Source: PALSA-1004 sp963829085 (GTDB lineage Bacteria; Pseudomonadota; Gammaproteobacteria; Burkholderiales; SG8-41). From it: a stretch of 64,000 nt of DNA. Shown here one piece after another: positions 1 to 9,201 of this stretch. Below the pieces are notes generated by a model. The model ran no database searches. It saw only the letters and a list, made by a program, of their open reading frames with translations, and was not told the origin of the DNA. The position numbers were made by a program, and so were the translations under genes. The stretch lies in assembly GCA_963829085.1 (NCBI GenBank), contig CAWHHJ010000021.1:34410-98409 (forward strand), written 5' to 3'. Position 1 is the first letter of the stretch, and each line of letters begins with the position of its first letter.

Positions 1-1
1 A

Positions 2-2081
2 CGCGGCTATCGCGCCATCAAGACGTTAATGGCCGACAACTACGAGGGCAGTATCATTCCGATCAATCCGCGAGCCAACGAGATTCTCGGTCTGAAATGC
101 TATGCGACGCTCGATGATGTTCCCGGCGACATCGACCTGGCGCTCGTCTGCACAGCGGCGAAGACCGTGCCGGACGTGGTGCGCAGTTGTGGCAAAAAAG
201 GCGTCAAGGGCGCGCTGCTGCTCGCGGGCGGATTCAGCGAAGCGAGCGAAGCCGGCCGGATTCTCGAAAATGAAACGGTCGCCATCGCACGCGAATATGG
301 CGTTCGCCTGATAGGCCCCAATACCAACGGTATGTTCAGCGCCCGCTACGGCTGCAATGCCATCGGATGGTTCGATCTTCCGCGCGGCCCGCTCGCCATG
401 ATTGCGAACAGCGCAAATGTCATGTTGTCCGTCGTGACGGAAGCTCAGGTCCATCGCCACTTCGGATTCAGCACGCTCCTGCCGCTCGGCAACCAGGCTG
501 ACATTCAGTTTCACGAGTGCCTGCAGTCCCTCGCTGAAGATGCAGATACGCGAGCAGTGATTTCGTACATCGAAGGCTTCAAGGATGGACGCGCCTTCTT
601 CAATGTCGCACGCCGCGTGAGCCGCGCAAAGCCTATCGTTATGTTCAAGGCCGGCCGGACGCGGGAAGGTGTGCGCGCGGCGAAGTCACATAGCGGCTCG
701 CTTGCCGGGGACTACGCCGTCGCGAGCGGCGTAATCAAGCAGGCAGGCATCGTGATGGTCACGCGGTCTGACTGTCTCTTTCCGGTCGCTGAAGCGTTGG
801 CTCTGCTGCCGCCGATGCGCACACGGCGCGTCGCGATTCTTTCAGAAGGCGGCGGCGTTATCACCGTCGCTGCCGAAGCATTGGCTGAACGCGGCATGGT
901 GCTATCGCAACTGACCGAAGAGACGCAGCGCAAACTGAAATCCATAGTTCCCGCGGCCTCTGCTCTCTCGAACCCGGTCGATGCCGGTGGCGGAACCGAC
1001 CCGCGGGCCGAGTACTACGGCTTATGCGGCCGCGCGATACTCGAAGATCCGAATGTCGATGCCCTGCTCTGCGTCGGATTTTTCGGCGGCTATGCGCGAC
1101 GATATGGCGACTCGGTCGTCGAGACGGAGAATCGTGTTTGTATCGAACTTGCGGATTTGATGAGGCGACACAACAAAGCGGTCGTCGTGCAATCGCACTA
1201 CGCCCACTTTAAAACCCCCGCACTGGATCTTCTGCGCAAGGCGGGCGTTCCGTACTATCGCTCGATAGAGATTGCGTCGCAGTGTCTCGCCTCGCTCGCT
1301 GACTATTCCGAAATGTGCCGCCGGCTCGATGAGACGTCAGATGTGGAGACGATACGTAACCCGCGCTCAGCGTCTTCCCAGCAATTGATTGCTGGCGCGC
1401 GCGCGGCCGGCCGCACAGCGCTCCTCGAAACGGAGGCACGGGAACTGCTCGGTGCGAGCGGAGTGCAGATGGCGAAATGCGTGTTGCTCACTTCCGACGC
1501 AGACGCCAGCAATGCCATCGATGTCTTGGGAAGCGGACCGCTGGCGCTCAAAGTCGTCTCTAAAGATGTCCTGCATAAATCAGATGCCGGCGGCGTAATG
1601 CTCAATGTGTCGGGCGCTGCTGCTATCAAGACTGCGATGGCTGACATCATAGCGAAACGTTCGCTTGCACTATCCCGCTGCATCGATCGACGGCATCCTC
1701 GCCGCGCCCATGGCGCGAGCGGGTGTGGAGTTGATCATCGGAATCATGCGCGATGCGCAGTTCGGCCCGGTAATCTTGTTTGGGCTCGGCGGCCTATTCG
1801 TAGAAACGCTGAAGGACGTTGTGTTCCGCGCCGTGCCGATTGCACGAGCGGATGCGGAAGAAATGATCGGCGACATTCACTTTCAAGGCATGCTCGAAGG
1901 TGCACGCGGACTGCCCAAGGTAAACAGGCACGCGATCATCGAGCTGCTGCTGAAAGTGTCTGCGCTGGCAGCCGCCTTTCCCGCAATCGCGGAGATTGAT
2001 ATCAATCCGGTGATTGCGCACGACGATGGCTACACCGTCGCGGACGCGCGAATCATTCTCAGTGACGAACCGGCCGTCTAG
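2..2081 (+). CDS. NDP-forming acyl-CoA synthetase (acetate-CoA ligase family), 5'-partial, one frameshift
   Basis: The reading frame is open from the first bases of the window, so the true start lies upstream. The order is a CoA-binding Rossmann part (about the first 100 residues, with the LIGPNTNG segment), a succinyl-CoA ligase-like flavodoxin part carrying KSHSGSLAGD (the usual site of the phospho-His loop), and a C-terminal ATP-grasp part (LALKVVSKDVLHKSDAGGV). This is the fused alpha-beta layout of ADP-forming acetyl/acyl-CoA synthetases, which make acyl-CoA from acid, CoA and ATP. The frame breaks near 1650-1665: the first frame turns into nonsense after MADIIAK, while the next frame continues with a normal ATP-grasp end (IDGILAAPMARAGVELIIG). 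One extra base explains it, most likely a sequencing error. It is convergent with the Bug gene that follows. The specific acid cannot be read from sequence. Confidence 0.85.
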
Positions 2082-3046
2082 TCGACGGGCTTGATCCCTG
2101 CGTCACGCGCAAGCTTGATCATTTTTGCGGACTGCTCGCGCATATACGATCCGAGTTGCTCGGGTGTTCCGCCTGCAAGCTCGACACCGAGATCCTGCAA
2201 GCGGGTTTTCACGTCGGGTGCAGTCAGCGCTTTGTTCACTTCAGTGTTGACGCGCATCACCAGGTCGCGCGGCATGCCCGCCGGGCCGGCTATGCCCATC
2301 CATCCATCGAACTCGTAGCCGGGAACGCCGGCTTCGGCGACCGTCGGCACATCCGGCAACATCATCGAACGCTTGCTCGTTGTGACGCCCAGCGCGCGCA
2401 CGCGTGAGCTGCGCGCGTAAGGCAGCGCTTCCGGCATCGGTGCAAATATGAGATCGATCTGGCCACCGACGAGGTCCGCGATGGCCGGTGCACCGCCTTT
2501 GTACGGGACATGCACAATCTGCACGCCCGTCACGTTCTGGAAGAGCTCCGACGCCATATGCTGCGACGAGCCGCTGCCGCCCGAGCCGTAATTGAGCTGC
2601 CCTTTTCTCGATTTGGCGAGCGCAATGAGCTCTTTAACGCTCCTCGCAGGAACCGATGGATTGACGATCAGCACATTTCCCTGATGAAGCAGTAGTGCAA
2701 TCGGCGCCAGATCCTTGAGCGGGTCGTAGGGCATCCTTGAATAGATAGCCATGTTGGTTCCTAGCGAGCCGCTGCTGCTCACGAGCAGCGTGTAACCGTC
2801 CGGCGCCGACTTGGCAACGAGATCCGCTGCCACATTGCTCGCGGCACCCGGCCGATTGTCGACGACAAATTGCTGCCCGAAATATTCGCTGAGCTTCTGC
2901 GCAAAGATACGTCCCACGATGTCGACACTGCCGCCCGCAGCGTAGCCCACCATGATCCGCACCGGTTTCGCCGGATAGTTTTGCGCGCAGACATGCGCTG
3001 TTCCGATAAGCAGCAGGTGAAAACTCAGCAGCAAACGTAGCGCCAT
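2078..3046 (-). CDS. Bug/TctC-family periplasmic solute receptor
   Basis: This 322-residue protein has an N-terminal signal peptide ending near AHVCAQ and then the family hallmark YPAKPVRIMVGYAAGGSVD, followed by VVDNRPGAASN and the HVPYKGGAPAIADLVGGQID segment. It fits the tripartite tricarboxylate transporter receptor family, which binds small carboxylates in the periplasm. It starts 9 bases after the stop of the ThDP enzyme gene, and its AGGAG ribosome site overlaps that stop, so the two are an operon. The receptor may therefore capture a substrate or precursor for that enzyme (inference). No TctA/TctB membrane partners lie nearby. Confidence 0.93.
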   Translation of the reverse strand: MALRLLLSFHLLLIGTAHVCAQNYPAKPVRIMVGYAAGGSVDIVGRIFAQKLSEYFGQQFVVDNRPGAASNVAADLVAKSAPDGYTLLVSSSGSLGTNMAIYSRMPYDPLKDLAPIALLLHQGNVLIVNPSVPARSVKELIALAKSRKGQLNYGSGGSGSSQHMASELFQNVTGVQIVHVPYKGGAPAIADLVGGQIDLIFAPMPEALPYARSSRVRALGVTTSKRSMMLPDVPTVAEAGVPGYEFDGWMGIAGPAGMPRDLVMRVNTEVNKALTAPDVKTRLQDLGVELAGGTPEQLGSYMREQSAKMIKLARDAGIKPVD

Positions 3047-3055
3047 ATCGAGCTC

Positions 3056-4699
3056 CTAAGTATTCATTGCTGAGAACCGTACTGTGACTGCGCGAGCGCG
3101 ATAATCGGTCACGACGTTGACGACTGCCGGCCGGCCGGAGTCTACCGCCTGCTGCGCTCGCTCGAGCGCCGGCCGAATATCCTGCGGTTTCTCGACGTAC
3201 TCACCGTGACAGCCGAGAGCGCGCGCCATCTCATCGAAACGCGTGTAACCGAGCTCGCGTCCCGGTTTCTCCCGGTTGGCGTCGGCGGTCCAGCCGCCGT
3301 TGAGGCTGATGACGACTAGCACAGGAATTTTATGGCGTGCAGCGGTATCGAGCTCCAGACCATTCAAACCGAAAGAACCATCGCCGTGCAAAACGATCAC
3401 CTGTTTGCCAGGACGCGCGGTCTTGGCGCCGATGGCGAATGGCAGACCGACGCCCATGGTGCCGAAAGGACCCGAGTTGAGCCGATTACCCGCGACGTAT
3501 GTTGGAATCGACTGCCGGCCGTAATTCAAAATCTCCTGGCCGTCGACGCACAAGATGGCGTCGCGCTGCATGAAGTCGCGAACTTCCTTGCACAGGCGCA
3601 GCGGATGGATCGGGGTCTGGTCGTTGCTTATCTCGCGTTCCTGAGCGATCGCTTTTTCGGTATTGATCGCCCGCAGTTGATCTCGCCAACCGGAATAGCG
3701 CGCCGGTTCTATCTTCGCGGCGGCTGCGGCAGAAAGTTGCTGCAACACCGCCTTGGCATCGCCGATCAAACCAACATCGAGGCGATGTGTGGCGCCGATC
3801 TCGGCGGGATCTATGTCGATGCGAATTATTTTTGCATCGGCGCGAAAGCGTGGCGGGCGCAGATGTCCAAACACGTAATTGACGCGCGTGCCGACGACGA
3901 GAATGACGTCCGCTTCCTTCAGCGCCGTTGATCGCGCATGCGGAAAACACAGCTGGTGATCTTCAGGCACTACGCCTCTGCCTTGCGGCGTCGTGTAAAA
4001 CGGAATTCCCGAAAGTTCGACCCACGACTGAAATTCCGCTGCCGCGTCCGACCAGATCACACCGCTGCCCGAGACGATCACCGGCTTGATTGCTGTGGCG
4101 ATCAGATCGACTGCTATGGCGACCTGAGCGGCATCCGCCAGCGGACGCGTTCTACGCGGACCGACGAAGCGCGGCCACACGACCGCCGACTCCTCGATTG
4201 AATTCAGCAGCACATCCGTTGGCAAGTCGATGTATACGGGACCGGGTTTGCCGGACCACGCAATGCGAAACGCCTGATCGATGAGTTCCGGGATACGGCG
4301 CGTCTCGTAGCAGCGCTCCGCCCATTTGGTAACGGGCCGCATGATAGCGACCTGATTGATCTCCTGGAATCCGCCTGTGCCCCATTCGTTCCACGGGCTC
4401 GATCCGCCAAGCGCGACGACCGGCGCGCAATCAACGAGCGCAGTTGCAATGCCGCTGGCCAGATTTATCGTGCCTGGCCCTGAGCATGCCATGCAGACGC
4501 CGGTTGTGCGCGTGACGCGCGAATATGCATGGGCCATCATCGCTGCCGCCTGCTCATGTCGAACGTCGATTCCGCGCATGCCGTGATCGAGGCACGCCTT
4601 TTCGGCGCCCAGCATCGGCGCGCCCATGAGAAAGAAAAATGTCTTTACGCCATGACGTTCGAGCGCCTGGGCAACGAGTTCAGAACCGGTGACGGGCAT
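3056..4699 (-). CDS. Thiamine-diphosphate-dependent enzyme, acetolactate synthase/decarboxylase-like
   Basis: This 547-residue protein has the three-domain layout of ThDP enzymes: an N-terminal Pyr domain with the activating glutamate in VRHEQAAAMMAHAY, a central nucleotide-fold domain, and a C-terminal PP domain with the Mg-ThDP motif beginning HGDGSFGLNGLEL and ending in SLNGGW. Upstream in-frame codons exist, but the start at 4699 is preferred because it has an AAGGGA ribosome site and begins the conserved MPVTGSELVAQAL. The family includes acetolactate synthase, oxalyl-CoA decarboxylase and benzoylformate decarboxylase. Pairing with a solute receptor rather than an ilvN regulatory subunit argues for a catabolic decarboxylase/lyase over branched-chain synthesis (inference). 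Confidence 0.88.
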   Translation of the reverse strand: MPVTGSELVAQALERHGVKTFFFLMGAPMLGAEKACLDHGMRGIDVRHEQAAAMMAHAYSRVTRTTGVCMACSGPGTINLASGIATALVDCAPVVALGGSSPWNEWGTGGFQEINQVAIMRPVTKWAERCYETRRIPELIDQAFRIAWSGKPGPVYIDLPTDVLLNSIEESAVVWPRFVGPRRTRPLADAAQVAIAVDLIATAIKPVIVSGSGVIWSDAAAEFQSWVELSGIPFYTTPQGRGVVPEDHQLCFPHARSTALKEADVILVVGTRVNYVFGHLRPPRFRADAKIIRIDIDPAEIGATHRLDVGLIGDAKAVLQQLSAAAAAKIEPARYSGWRDQLRAINTEKAIAQEREISNDQTPIHPLRLCKEVRDFMQRDAILCVDGQEILNYGRQSIPTYVAGNRLNSGPFGTMGVGLPFAIGAKTARPGKQVIVLHGDGSFGLNGLELDTAARHKIPVLVVISLNGGWTADANREKPGRELGYTRFDEMARALGCHGEYVEKPQDIRPALERAQQAVDSGRPAVVNVVTDYRARAVTVRFSAMNT

Positions 4700-4885
4700 C
4701 AGATTCCCTTGTGAGCAAACGGCCCGTGAGCCGGGCCGCATACGGTGCACGACGAGTGCGCGCATCGTATGATAACCCGATGCCCTCCACAACCGCCTTC
4801 CTGGGGACTCCGCTTACTCGCGGGCGTTGACCGGCCGACCCCGAGGGCGCTAACGACGGGATCGCACGCGCTTACTATGTCCCGC

Positions 4886-6652
4886 TCAAAGCACGCGAGG
4901 CCGCGCGAACACTTTTGCAGCCGGACGCTCGAAGGAAAACAGATGAGCGACCTGCCACTTCAACAGCACCCACATGATACGCAGAGAATCGCGCACGGGG
5001 TCGAAGTGAGATGAACGATTGCCGTCGATGTAGACCGTTTCGATAGGCACCGTGGCGACGGCGCGTTCGGCCTGCAGTGCCTCGAGCAAAATGCGCAGCT
5101 CCAGATCGTAGCGACGACCTTCCATTTCGTGTGCCACAACACCAGCAAGGCTGCGAGAGAACGCGCGAAAGCCGGACTGAGTGTCTTGCGGCGAATTGGG
5201 ATAAAGCAGACGCAGCAAAGCCGCGGTTGTTTCGTTGCCGATCCTGCTGCGCAACGGCATCGCCTTGAACGCATTGCGCTCGCCGATGCAAAGGTCTGCA
5301 CCGCTTCTTCGCATGGCGGCGACAAGACGTGGTATATCCTCAGGGCTGTGCTGGCTGTCGCCGTCGAGCGTCACCAGAATTCCGAAATCGACGTTTGCCA
5401 ACGCATAGCGAAAGGCGGAGCGCAGCGCGGCGCCCTTGCCGCAATTTTGGGTGTGGACCAGCACTTCAACGCGTGGATCGGACGCTGCAATCGCCTCGAG
5501 TACTCGGCGCGTGTTATCGCACGATCCGTCATCCACTGCGAGAACGTGGTCCGCGTTGCAGGCGGCCGCAGTCACAACAGCGCCGCAGTATTTTTCAACG
5601 TTGTAGCAGGGCACTACGCAACAGACGCGGCCCGTTCGCTTGCCCGGCGTAAGCGGCCTTTGCCATCCACTCACATCACGGAAATGCCACCGGTCAGTGA
5701 GCTTCATCCACATCGAACCCGTGTCGATTTCAGGCGGCAGCTTGAGCACCGCCGAGTGCGGTTTGATATCAATCTCGGCTTCATCCGCGCCTCGCGCTGA
5801 ACGCCGCCGGATTCCAGAACCGGCTAGCCTGCCGGGCAGCGAAATCTGGAATGCGCGGCCGGTGCTCGCGGCCAAAGTTAGCGTGGCACCTGCGAGTACA
5901 TGCCCGGGCGTATACACATGCAGCCTGCGCTCGTCGTCGAGCGAAACACGAAGCGCTGGTTGCAACTCTTCATCCGGGCGCTCGAAGAACAGCTCTTCTC
6001 TGGTTACATAGCCCATGAATCGACGGCGGCTCAGCAGCATCTGTGTGGCATGTGCCATCACCGCGCGGCGTTTTGCAGCTAGCGCTGGCTCGCCAAGGAC
6101 GAGATGGTGAATTTTGCCGGACGGCCCCGCAACCGAGCCGCCGTGAATGCGGTATCGAAGGTCAAGCACATCCTTCACCGCGCTTCGTTCCAGCGCGTAG
6201 CCTGTATGCAGAGCGAGCACATTGTGGTCAGGATGCAAGTCGGACAATGACGGCGCGAAAAGCATCGTCGGCCGAAACGCCTCGATGTGCATGCGCAAGC
6301 GATCCTGCAGCGCGGCCTGATTGCGCACGAGTAAATCGGTGAGAGCGTAATCCGGAAATTTAAGAAAGAAGGCGCACGTCTCGTCTACGCCAAGGGCACG
6401 CAGCGCCGAGCGCGCTTCCCGGCGGCGAAGCGCGGCCCAACGGCGTCTCTCGCGTTCCCCGATCGTCCACTTGCGGAATGCCGCACGCTGCGGCCACGGG
6501 TTACTTTCGCCGCTCGTTGCGAAGACGACTCGTATCGCCGCGCCGGCGCGCGATGCGTGCCACAGTACGCCGCCGGTTGCGAGCGATTCGTCGTCAGGAT
6601 GAGGTGCGAATACGAGTATTCGACTGCTGGACGAAAAACATAGCGGATGCAT
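4886..6652 (-). CDS. Fusion of PIG-L/LmbE deacetylase and family 2 glycosyltransferase
   Basis: This is a single 588-residue chain. Residues about 10-240 are a PIG-L (LmbE) N-acetylglucosaminyl deacetylase domain with the zinc motif FAPHPDDE (His18, Asp20-Asp21) and a later HPDH. A region of about 100 residues with beta-rich character follows. From about residue 345 there is a GT2 domain (VVPCYN, VDDGSCDNT, then TLDGDSQH with the DxD metal site, and DTQSGFRAF). No signal peptide or membrane segment is seen, so it is probably cytoplasmic. The two activities suit making and then deacetylating an amino-sugar conjugate, or decorating a lipid carrier (inference). The start has no strong ribosome site. 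No other glycan genes adjoin it. Confidence 0.88.
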   Translation of the reverse strand: MHPLCFSSSSRILVFAPHPDDESLATGGVLWHASRAGAAIRVVFATSGESNPWPQRAAFRKWTIGERERRRWAALRRREARSALRALGVDETCAFFLKFPDYALTDLLVRNQAALQDRLRMHIEAFRPTMLFAPSLSDLHPDHNVLALHTGYALERSAVKDVLDLRYRIHGGSVAGPSGKIHHLVLGEPALAAKRRAVMAHATQMLLSRRRFMGYVTREELFFERPDEELQPALRVSLDDERRLHVYTPGHVLAGATLTLAASTGRAFQISLPGRLAGSGIRRRSARGADEAEIDIKPHSAVLKLPPEIDTGSMWMKLTDRWHFRDVSGWQRPLTPGKRTGRVCCVVPCYNVEKYCGAVVTAAACNADHVLAVDDGSCDNTRRVLEAIAASDPRVEVLVHTQNCGKGAALRSAFRYALANVDFGILVTLDGDSQHSPEDIPRLVAAMRRSGADLCIGERNAFKAMPLRSRIGNETTAALLRLLYPNSPQDTQSGFRAFSRSLAGVVAHEMEGRRYDLELRILLEALQAERAVATVPIETVYIDGNRSSHFDPVRDSLRIMWVLLKWQVAHLFSFERPAAKVFARPRVL

Positions 6653-7028
6653 GCTCGGCTTGCGGAATGGATGATGGCCTGGAGATTTACACGTGGATTG
6701 TGCGGCCGACTATTCCAATCCATAACCGGACGCTTCCTCAAGTATGTGTAGGAGACTCCGCAGGGACCGTACGACCTGAGTGCGCCGCCGACATCGTTTT
6801 GAGAGCGCGGGCACTCTGAGCGCGATGGCCACATGGACTAAAGTTGCCGCGTGCGTGCAATCGATCAATCGGTGATCAGGGCTGGGCTGCCGCTATTGGA
6901 AGTAATCGAAGTGATAGGTGATAGCGTTGAATGTTTGAGCCTCGCAGTGCATGCGTAAGCGTTGAAAAAACGCGGGAGTCGGCAGCAGCGGATATCCCGC
7001 GTAAAAGCACGTACTTGTCGCGCTCATT
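6653..7028. other. Intergenic region without recognised gene
   Basis: This stretch separates the divergently transcribed deacetylase/glycosyltransferase fusion and the TVP38 gene and should hold both promoters. I see no RNA gene, repeat or convincing coding frame, apart from the possible N-terminal extension of the TVP38 gene from 6962. Confidence 0.4.
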
Positions 7029-7680
7029 ATGGTCGCGGCGTTCGGCTGGCTGCTGGTGCCGCATCATCACTGGGTTCGCCTGGTCCAGGAGTGGTTGAGC
7101 GAGCTTGGGCCGTGGGCGCCGCTGATATTTGTTGCGATTCACGTGATTGCGATTGTCGCGCTGATACCCGGCGCCGTCTTCTCGGTCGCGGCCGGCGTAC
7201 TGTACAGGTCCGTGGGGATTTGCTCTTGCAGTACTTGGCGCGACCATCGGCGCTTCGGCCGCATTCCTGATCGCGCGTTATTTCGCGCGACGCCGGGTGG
7301 GCGAGCTGATTGCGGCGCGACCGCGACTCGACGCGGTTCGTGCGGCCGTCAATGATGAAGGCTGGCGCATCGTGTTTCTGTTCTACGTGAGCCCGTTTGC
7401 ACCATTCAGTGTGCAGAATTATTTATTTGGCATCTCCGATATCCGGTTCACGCACTTCTTCTCTGCCATGCTGTTCGGCATCGTGCCCGGGACGTTGCTT
7501 GATGTTTACCTGGGCATCGTGGGCTCGGCAGCGACCGGCGGTCACGTAAGCGTATTGAAATGGGCTTCTTATGCGGTAGGCATTATCGCGTCAGTGCTGG
7601 CGGCATGGCTGGTAGCGCGCAAGGCACGCGCAACGTTGCGCACCCGGAAGGTGGCGACTCCAACAGAACACGAGACCTGA
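7029..7680 (+). CDS. TVP38/TMEM64 (DedA-like) membrane protein, frameshifted
   Basis: Two reading frames together give one protein of the TVP38/SNARE-associated family: an N-terminal hydrophobic helix, the segment ALIPGAVFSVAAGVLY, then in the next frame GFALAVLGATIGASAAFLIARYFARRRVGE, the family core, and two further helices. The break is at the GGGG run at 7214-7217, where one extra G explains the shift. A further shift near 7000 may hide a longer N-terminus starting at 6962 (reading KKRGSRQQRISR). The family consists of inner-membrane proteins linked to lipid scrambling or membrane maintenance. The substrate is unknown. Confidence 0.75.
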
Positions 7681-7704
7681 TAGGGCCGAAGACGGCCTGC
7701 AGAC

Positions 7705-8088
7705 TCAGCTAGGCGCAAAACCCACGGCGGTCGGGTCGTCGGTCCCGGGGTCGTCAGGCGCGCATTCGATATTGAGCGCATCGCGCAGTTCACGGATAGC
7801 GTCCGGCGAGCTGACTTCTAGACCGAACCGGTTTGGTCCCGCGATATTGACGACGACTGCGTCTATCGTAAACGCCTCCGTCAAACCCGCTCTACGAATC
7901 TTGATGGTGCAGCACGCGCCGAGGACAATGCCGCGCCCGTCCTTGGCTTGAACGCGGGCACCGGCCGGCGAGACGTCAAGCACCGACAGTTCGCGCCGCA
8001 GAAACGGACGCGCGAACAACCCCACTGCTCTTAGCTTAACCGGCGAGCGCGAATGCCGACGGCGCTCCGGCGTGGCACCGGGATTCAC
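7705..8088 (-). CDS. PilZ-domain protein (putative c-di-GMP receptor)
   Basis: This 127-residue soluble protein has the two PilZ c-di-GMP-binding motifs: an arginine-rich stretch near the N-terminus (RRRHSR) and DVSPAG, matching the D/NxSxxG signature. The remainder is beta-strand-like and ends in an acidic tail. The GTG start overlaps the stop of the small membrane protein upstream (GTGA), so the two are translationally coupled. A c-di-GMP effector role is inferred from the motifs. The output partner is unknown. Confidence 0.82.
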   Translation of the reverse strand: MNPGATPERRRHSRSPVKLRAVGLFARPFLRRELSVLDVSPAGARVQAKDGRGIVLGACCTIKIRRAGLTEAFTIDAVVVNIAGPNRFGLEVSSPDAIRELRDALNIECAPDDPGTDDPTAVGFAPS

Positions 8089-8279
8089 GGTCTGCTGTCG
8101 ATAGGATCGCTCGCCCCCGCTTCACCCGGGTGAGCAACCGCAGGTCCGCAAATTACGTAGAAGAGAAGGAAAACCAGCGCGAGAATGGGAATGATAACGA
8201 TAGCTCCGCCCGCGATTAAGGCTTTCACTAAAAAGAATATCCAGAGCACTGTGATCAAAAAAGCGACTACATACAGCAT
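8085..8279 (-). CDS. Small two-helix membrane protein
   Basis: This 64-residue protein consists of two strongly hydrophobic segments (about residues 3-20 and 23-45) and a short polar tail with HPGEAGASDP. It has no recognised family motif. Its stop codon overlaps the start of the PilZ gene, which argues that it is real and may anchor or partner the PilZ protein (inference). A TTTGTCCTACAG motif lies 80 bases upstream of the start, as it does upstream of the HiPIP gene. Confidence 0.65.
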   Translation of the reverse strand: MLYVVAFLITVLWIFFLVKALIAGGAIVIIPILALVFLLFYVICGPAVAHPGEAGASDPIDSRP

Positions 8280-8358
8280 GGTAAATTGGGCTCAGTCGAG
8301 GCGAACGCAGTCTAGCTAAATCGCTTGTGTTCGGGTTGTGGGACATTTCCCATTTCCC

Positions 8359-8370
8359 CTGTAGGACAAA
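8359..8370 (-). promoter_or_regulatory. Candidate regulatory motif TTTGTCCTACAG
   Basis: Read on the minus strand, TTTGTCCTACAG lies 80 bases before the start of the small membrane protein. A near-identical copy, TTTGTCCTATAG, sits in the same orientation 65 bases before the HiPIP gene (19162-19173). The matching position and orientation suggest a shared operator. No regulator is assigned. Confidence 0.3.
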
Positions 8371-8459
8371 GTTACCGCTTTTTACAATAGAGATGAAGGC
8401 TGATAGGACCGGCGCGGTGGCGAACAATCCGCCCACCGCGCGACCAACATTGCACGCTA

Positions 8460-8505
8460 AAAATACGCGGCTGCACCGCCGCGGACAATTGGACCTAGGT
8501 CCCAC
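8460..8505 (+). repeat. Intergenic repeat with 12-bp palindrome GGACCTAGGTCC (copy 1)
   Basis: About 46 bases here are nearly identical to 13136-13181. Both begin AAAATACG, pass through a GC-rich GCACCG segment and end in ACAATTGGACCTAGGTCCC. The core GGACCTAGGTCC (8491-8502) is a perfect palindrome. It lies 100 bases upstream of the lipoprotein gene at 8608 and is followed by GCTATACT, a possible -10 box. The form is that of an operator for a dimeric regulator. Confidence 0.6.
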
Positions 8506-8607
8506 TTGGTGCGGCTCCTCACATCGCTATACTTGGCTTGACCGTTGTCTACTTCACAAACATCGGCCGAGTGCAATCGCAACATACGGCTAGCCCGAGG
8601 AGCGCAT

Positions 8608-8958
8608 ATGCGTCGCAAACTGAGTCGGCTGGTGTTCGTTTCTGTGCTGTTATCATTGAGCGCCTGCGTCGTCTATGAGCCCGTTCCCGTTGCTTCGCAA
8701 CCGACGCTGCAACAGCGCTTCGACCGTTCTTGGGCGGCTGCGACTGGCGCAATGGCGGATCAGGGCTTGACGATCGCCTCGCAGGATCGCGGCGCAGGCG
8801 TCATCCGCGGCGAACGCGGCGGCACAACCATCTCTATCATTCTTCAAACGTTGCCCGACGGTCGCATTCAGGTCAAGTTCGATTCAAAGGGAAACAACAG
8901 CGATCCCGGGCTGATTCAACGGGTGTCCGATAGTTATGATCGACGCATGGGCCGGTGA
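8608..8958 (+). CDS. Small outer-membrane-type lipoprotein, unknown function
   Basis: This is a 116-residue protein. The start at 8608 is chosen because GAGGAG precedes it and it begins a typical lipoprotein signal (MRRKLSRLVFVSVLLSLSAC) with the lipidated Cys at residue 20. The mature part has a single small domain with alternating strands (AAATGAMADQGLTI, GERGGTTISIIL, RIQVKF). This resembles the small lipoproteins often found in betaproteobacteria. The palindromic repeat at 8460-8505 lies in its promoter region. No enzymatic motif is seen. Confidence 0.75.
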   Translation: MRRKLSRLVFVSVLLSLSACVVYEPVPVASQPTLQQRFDRSWAAATGAMADQGLTIASQDRGAGVIRGERGGTTISIILQTLPDGRIQVKFDSKGNNSDPGLIQRVSDSYDRRMGR

Positions 8959-9127
8959 TGTTGCATCGAACGCGCTTTTGATAGCTCGTAGCGGATCCCC
9001 TGCTCGATATCTGTATTTGCGCCCGCGGTTAAACTGCGCGATAACAGTTTCCTGACGACTGCGGCAGCGCTCTAAGTGTTTCTCGCGCTTCCCTTGTGGT
9101 TTGCTGCTTTGTGTTCGGTCGCTGAAT

Positions 9128-9147
9128 AATCGACCTGGCGGTCGATT
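9128..9147. terminator. Possible bidirectional terminator hairpin
   Basis: AATCGACC-TGGC-GGTCGATT forms a perfect 8-bp stem with a 4-base loop between the convergent ends of the lipoprotein gene (8958) and the hydrolase gene (9202). There is only a short T stretch on the plus strand, so its strength is uncertain. Confidence 0.4.
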
Positions 9148-9201
9148 TGCATCGCCCAATGCCGTTTGCATAGGGCGGCGTTGCATCGACCAGGCGACGA
9201 T

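Noticed and set aside
26..514. Long open frame on the minus strand opposite the acyl-CoA synthetase
   Set aside because: It is a shadow of the GC-rich coding frame: no family pattern, no ribosome site, and the plus-strand protein is well conserved.
9140..9200. Three TTGCAT-containing short repeats after the hydrolase gene
   Set aside because: Spacing is irregular and the matches are only 6-9 bases; chance is sufficient.
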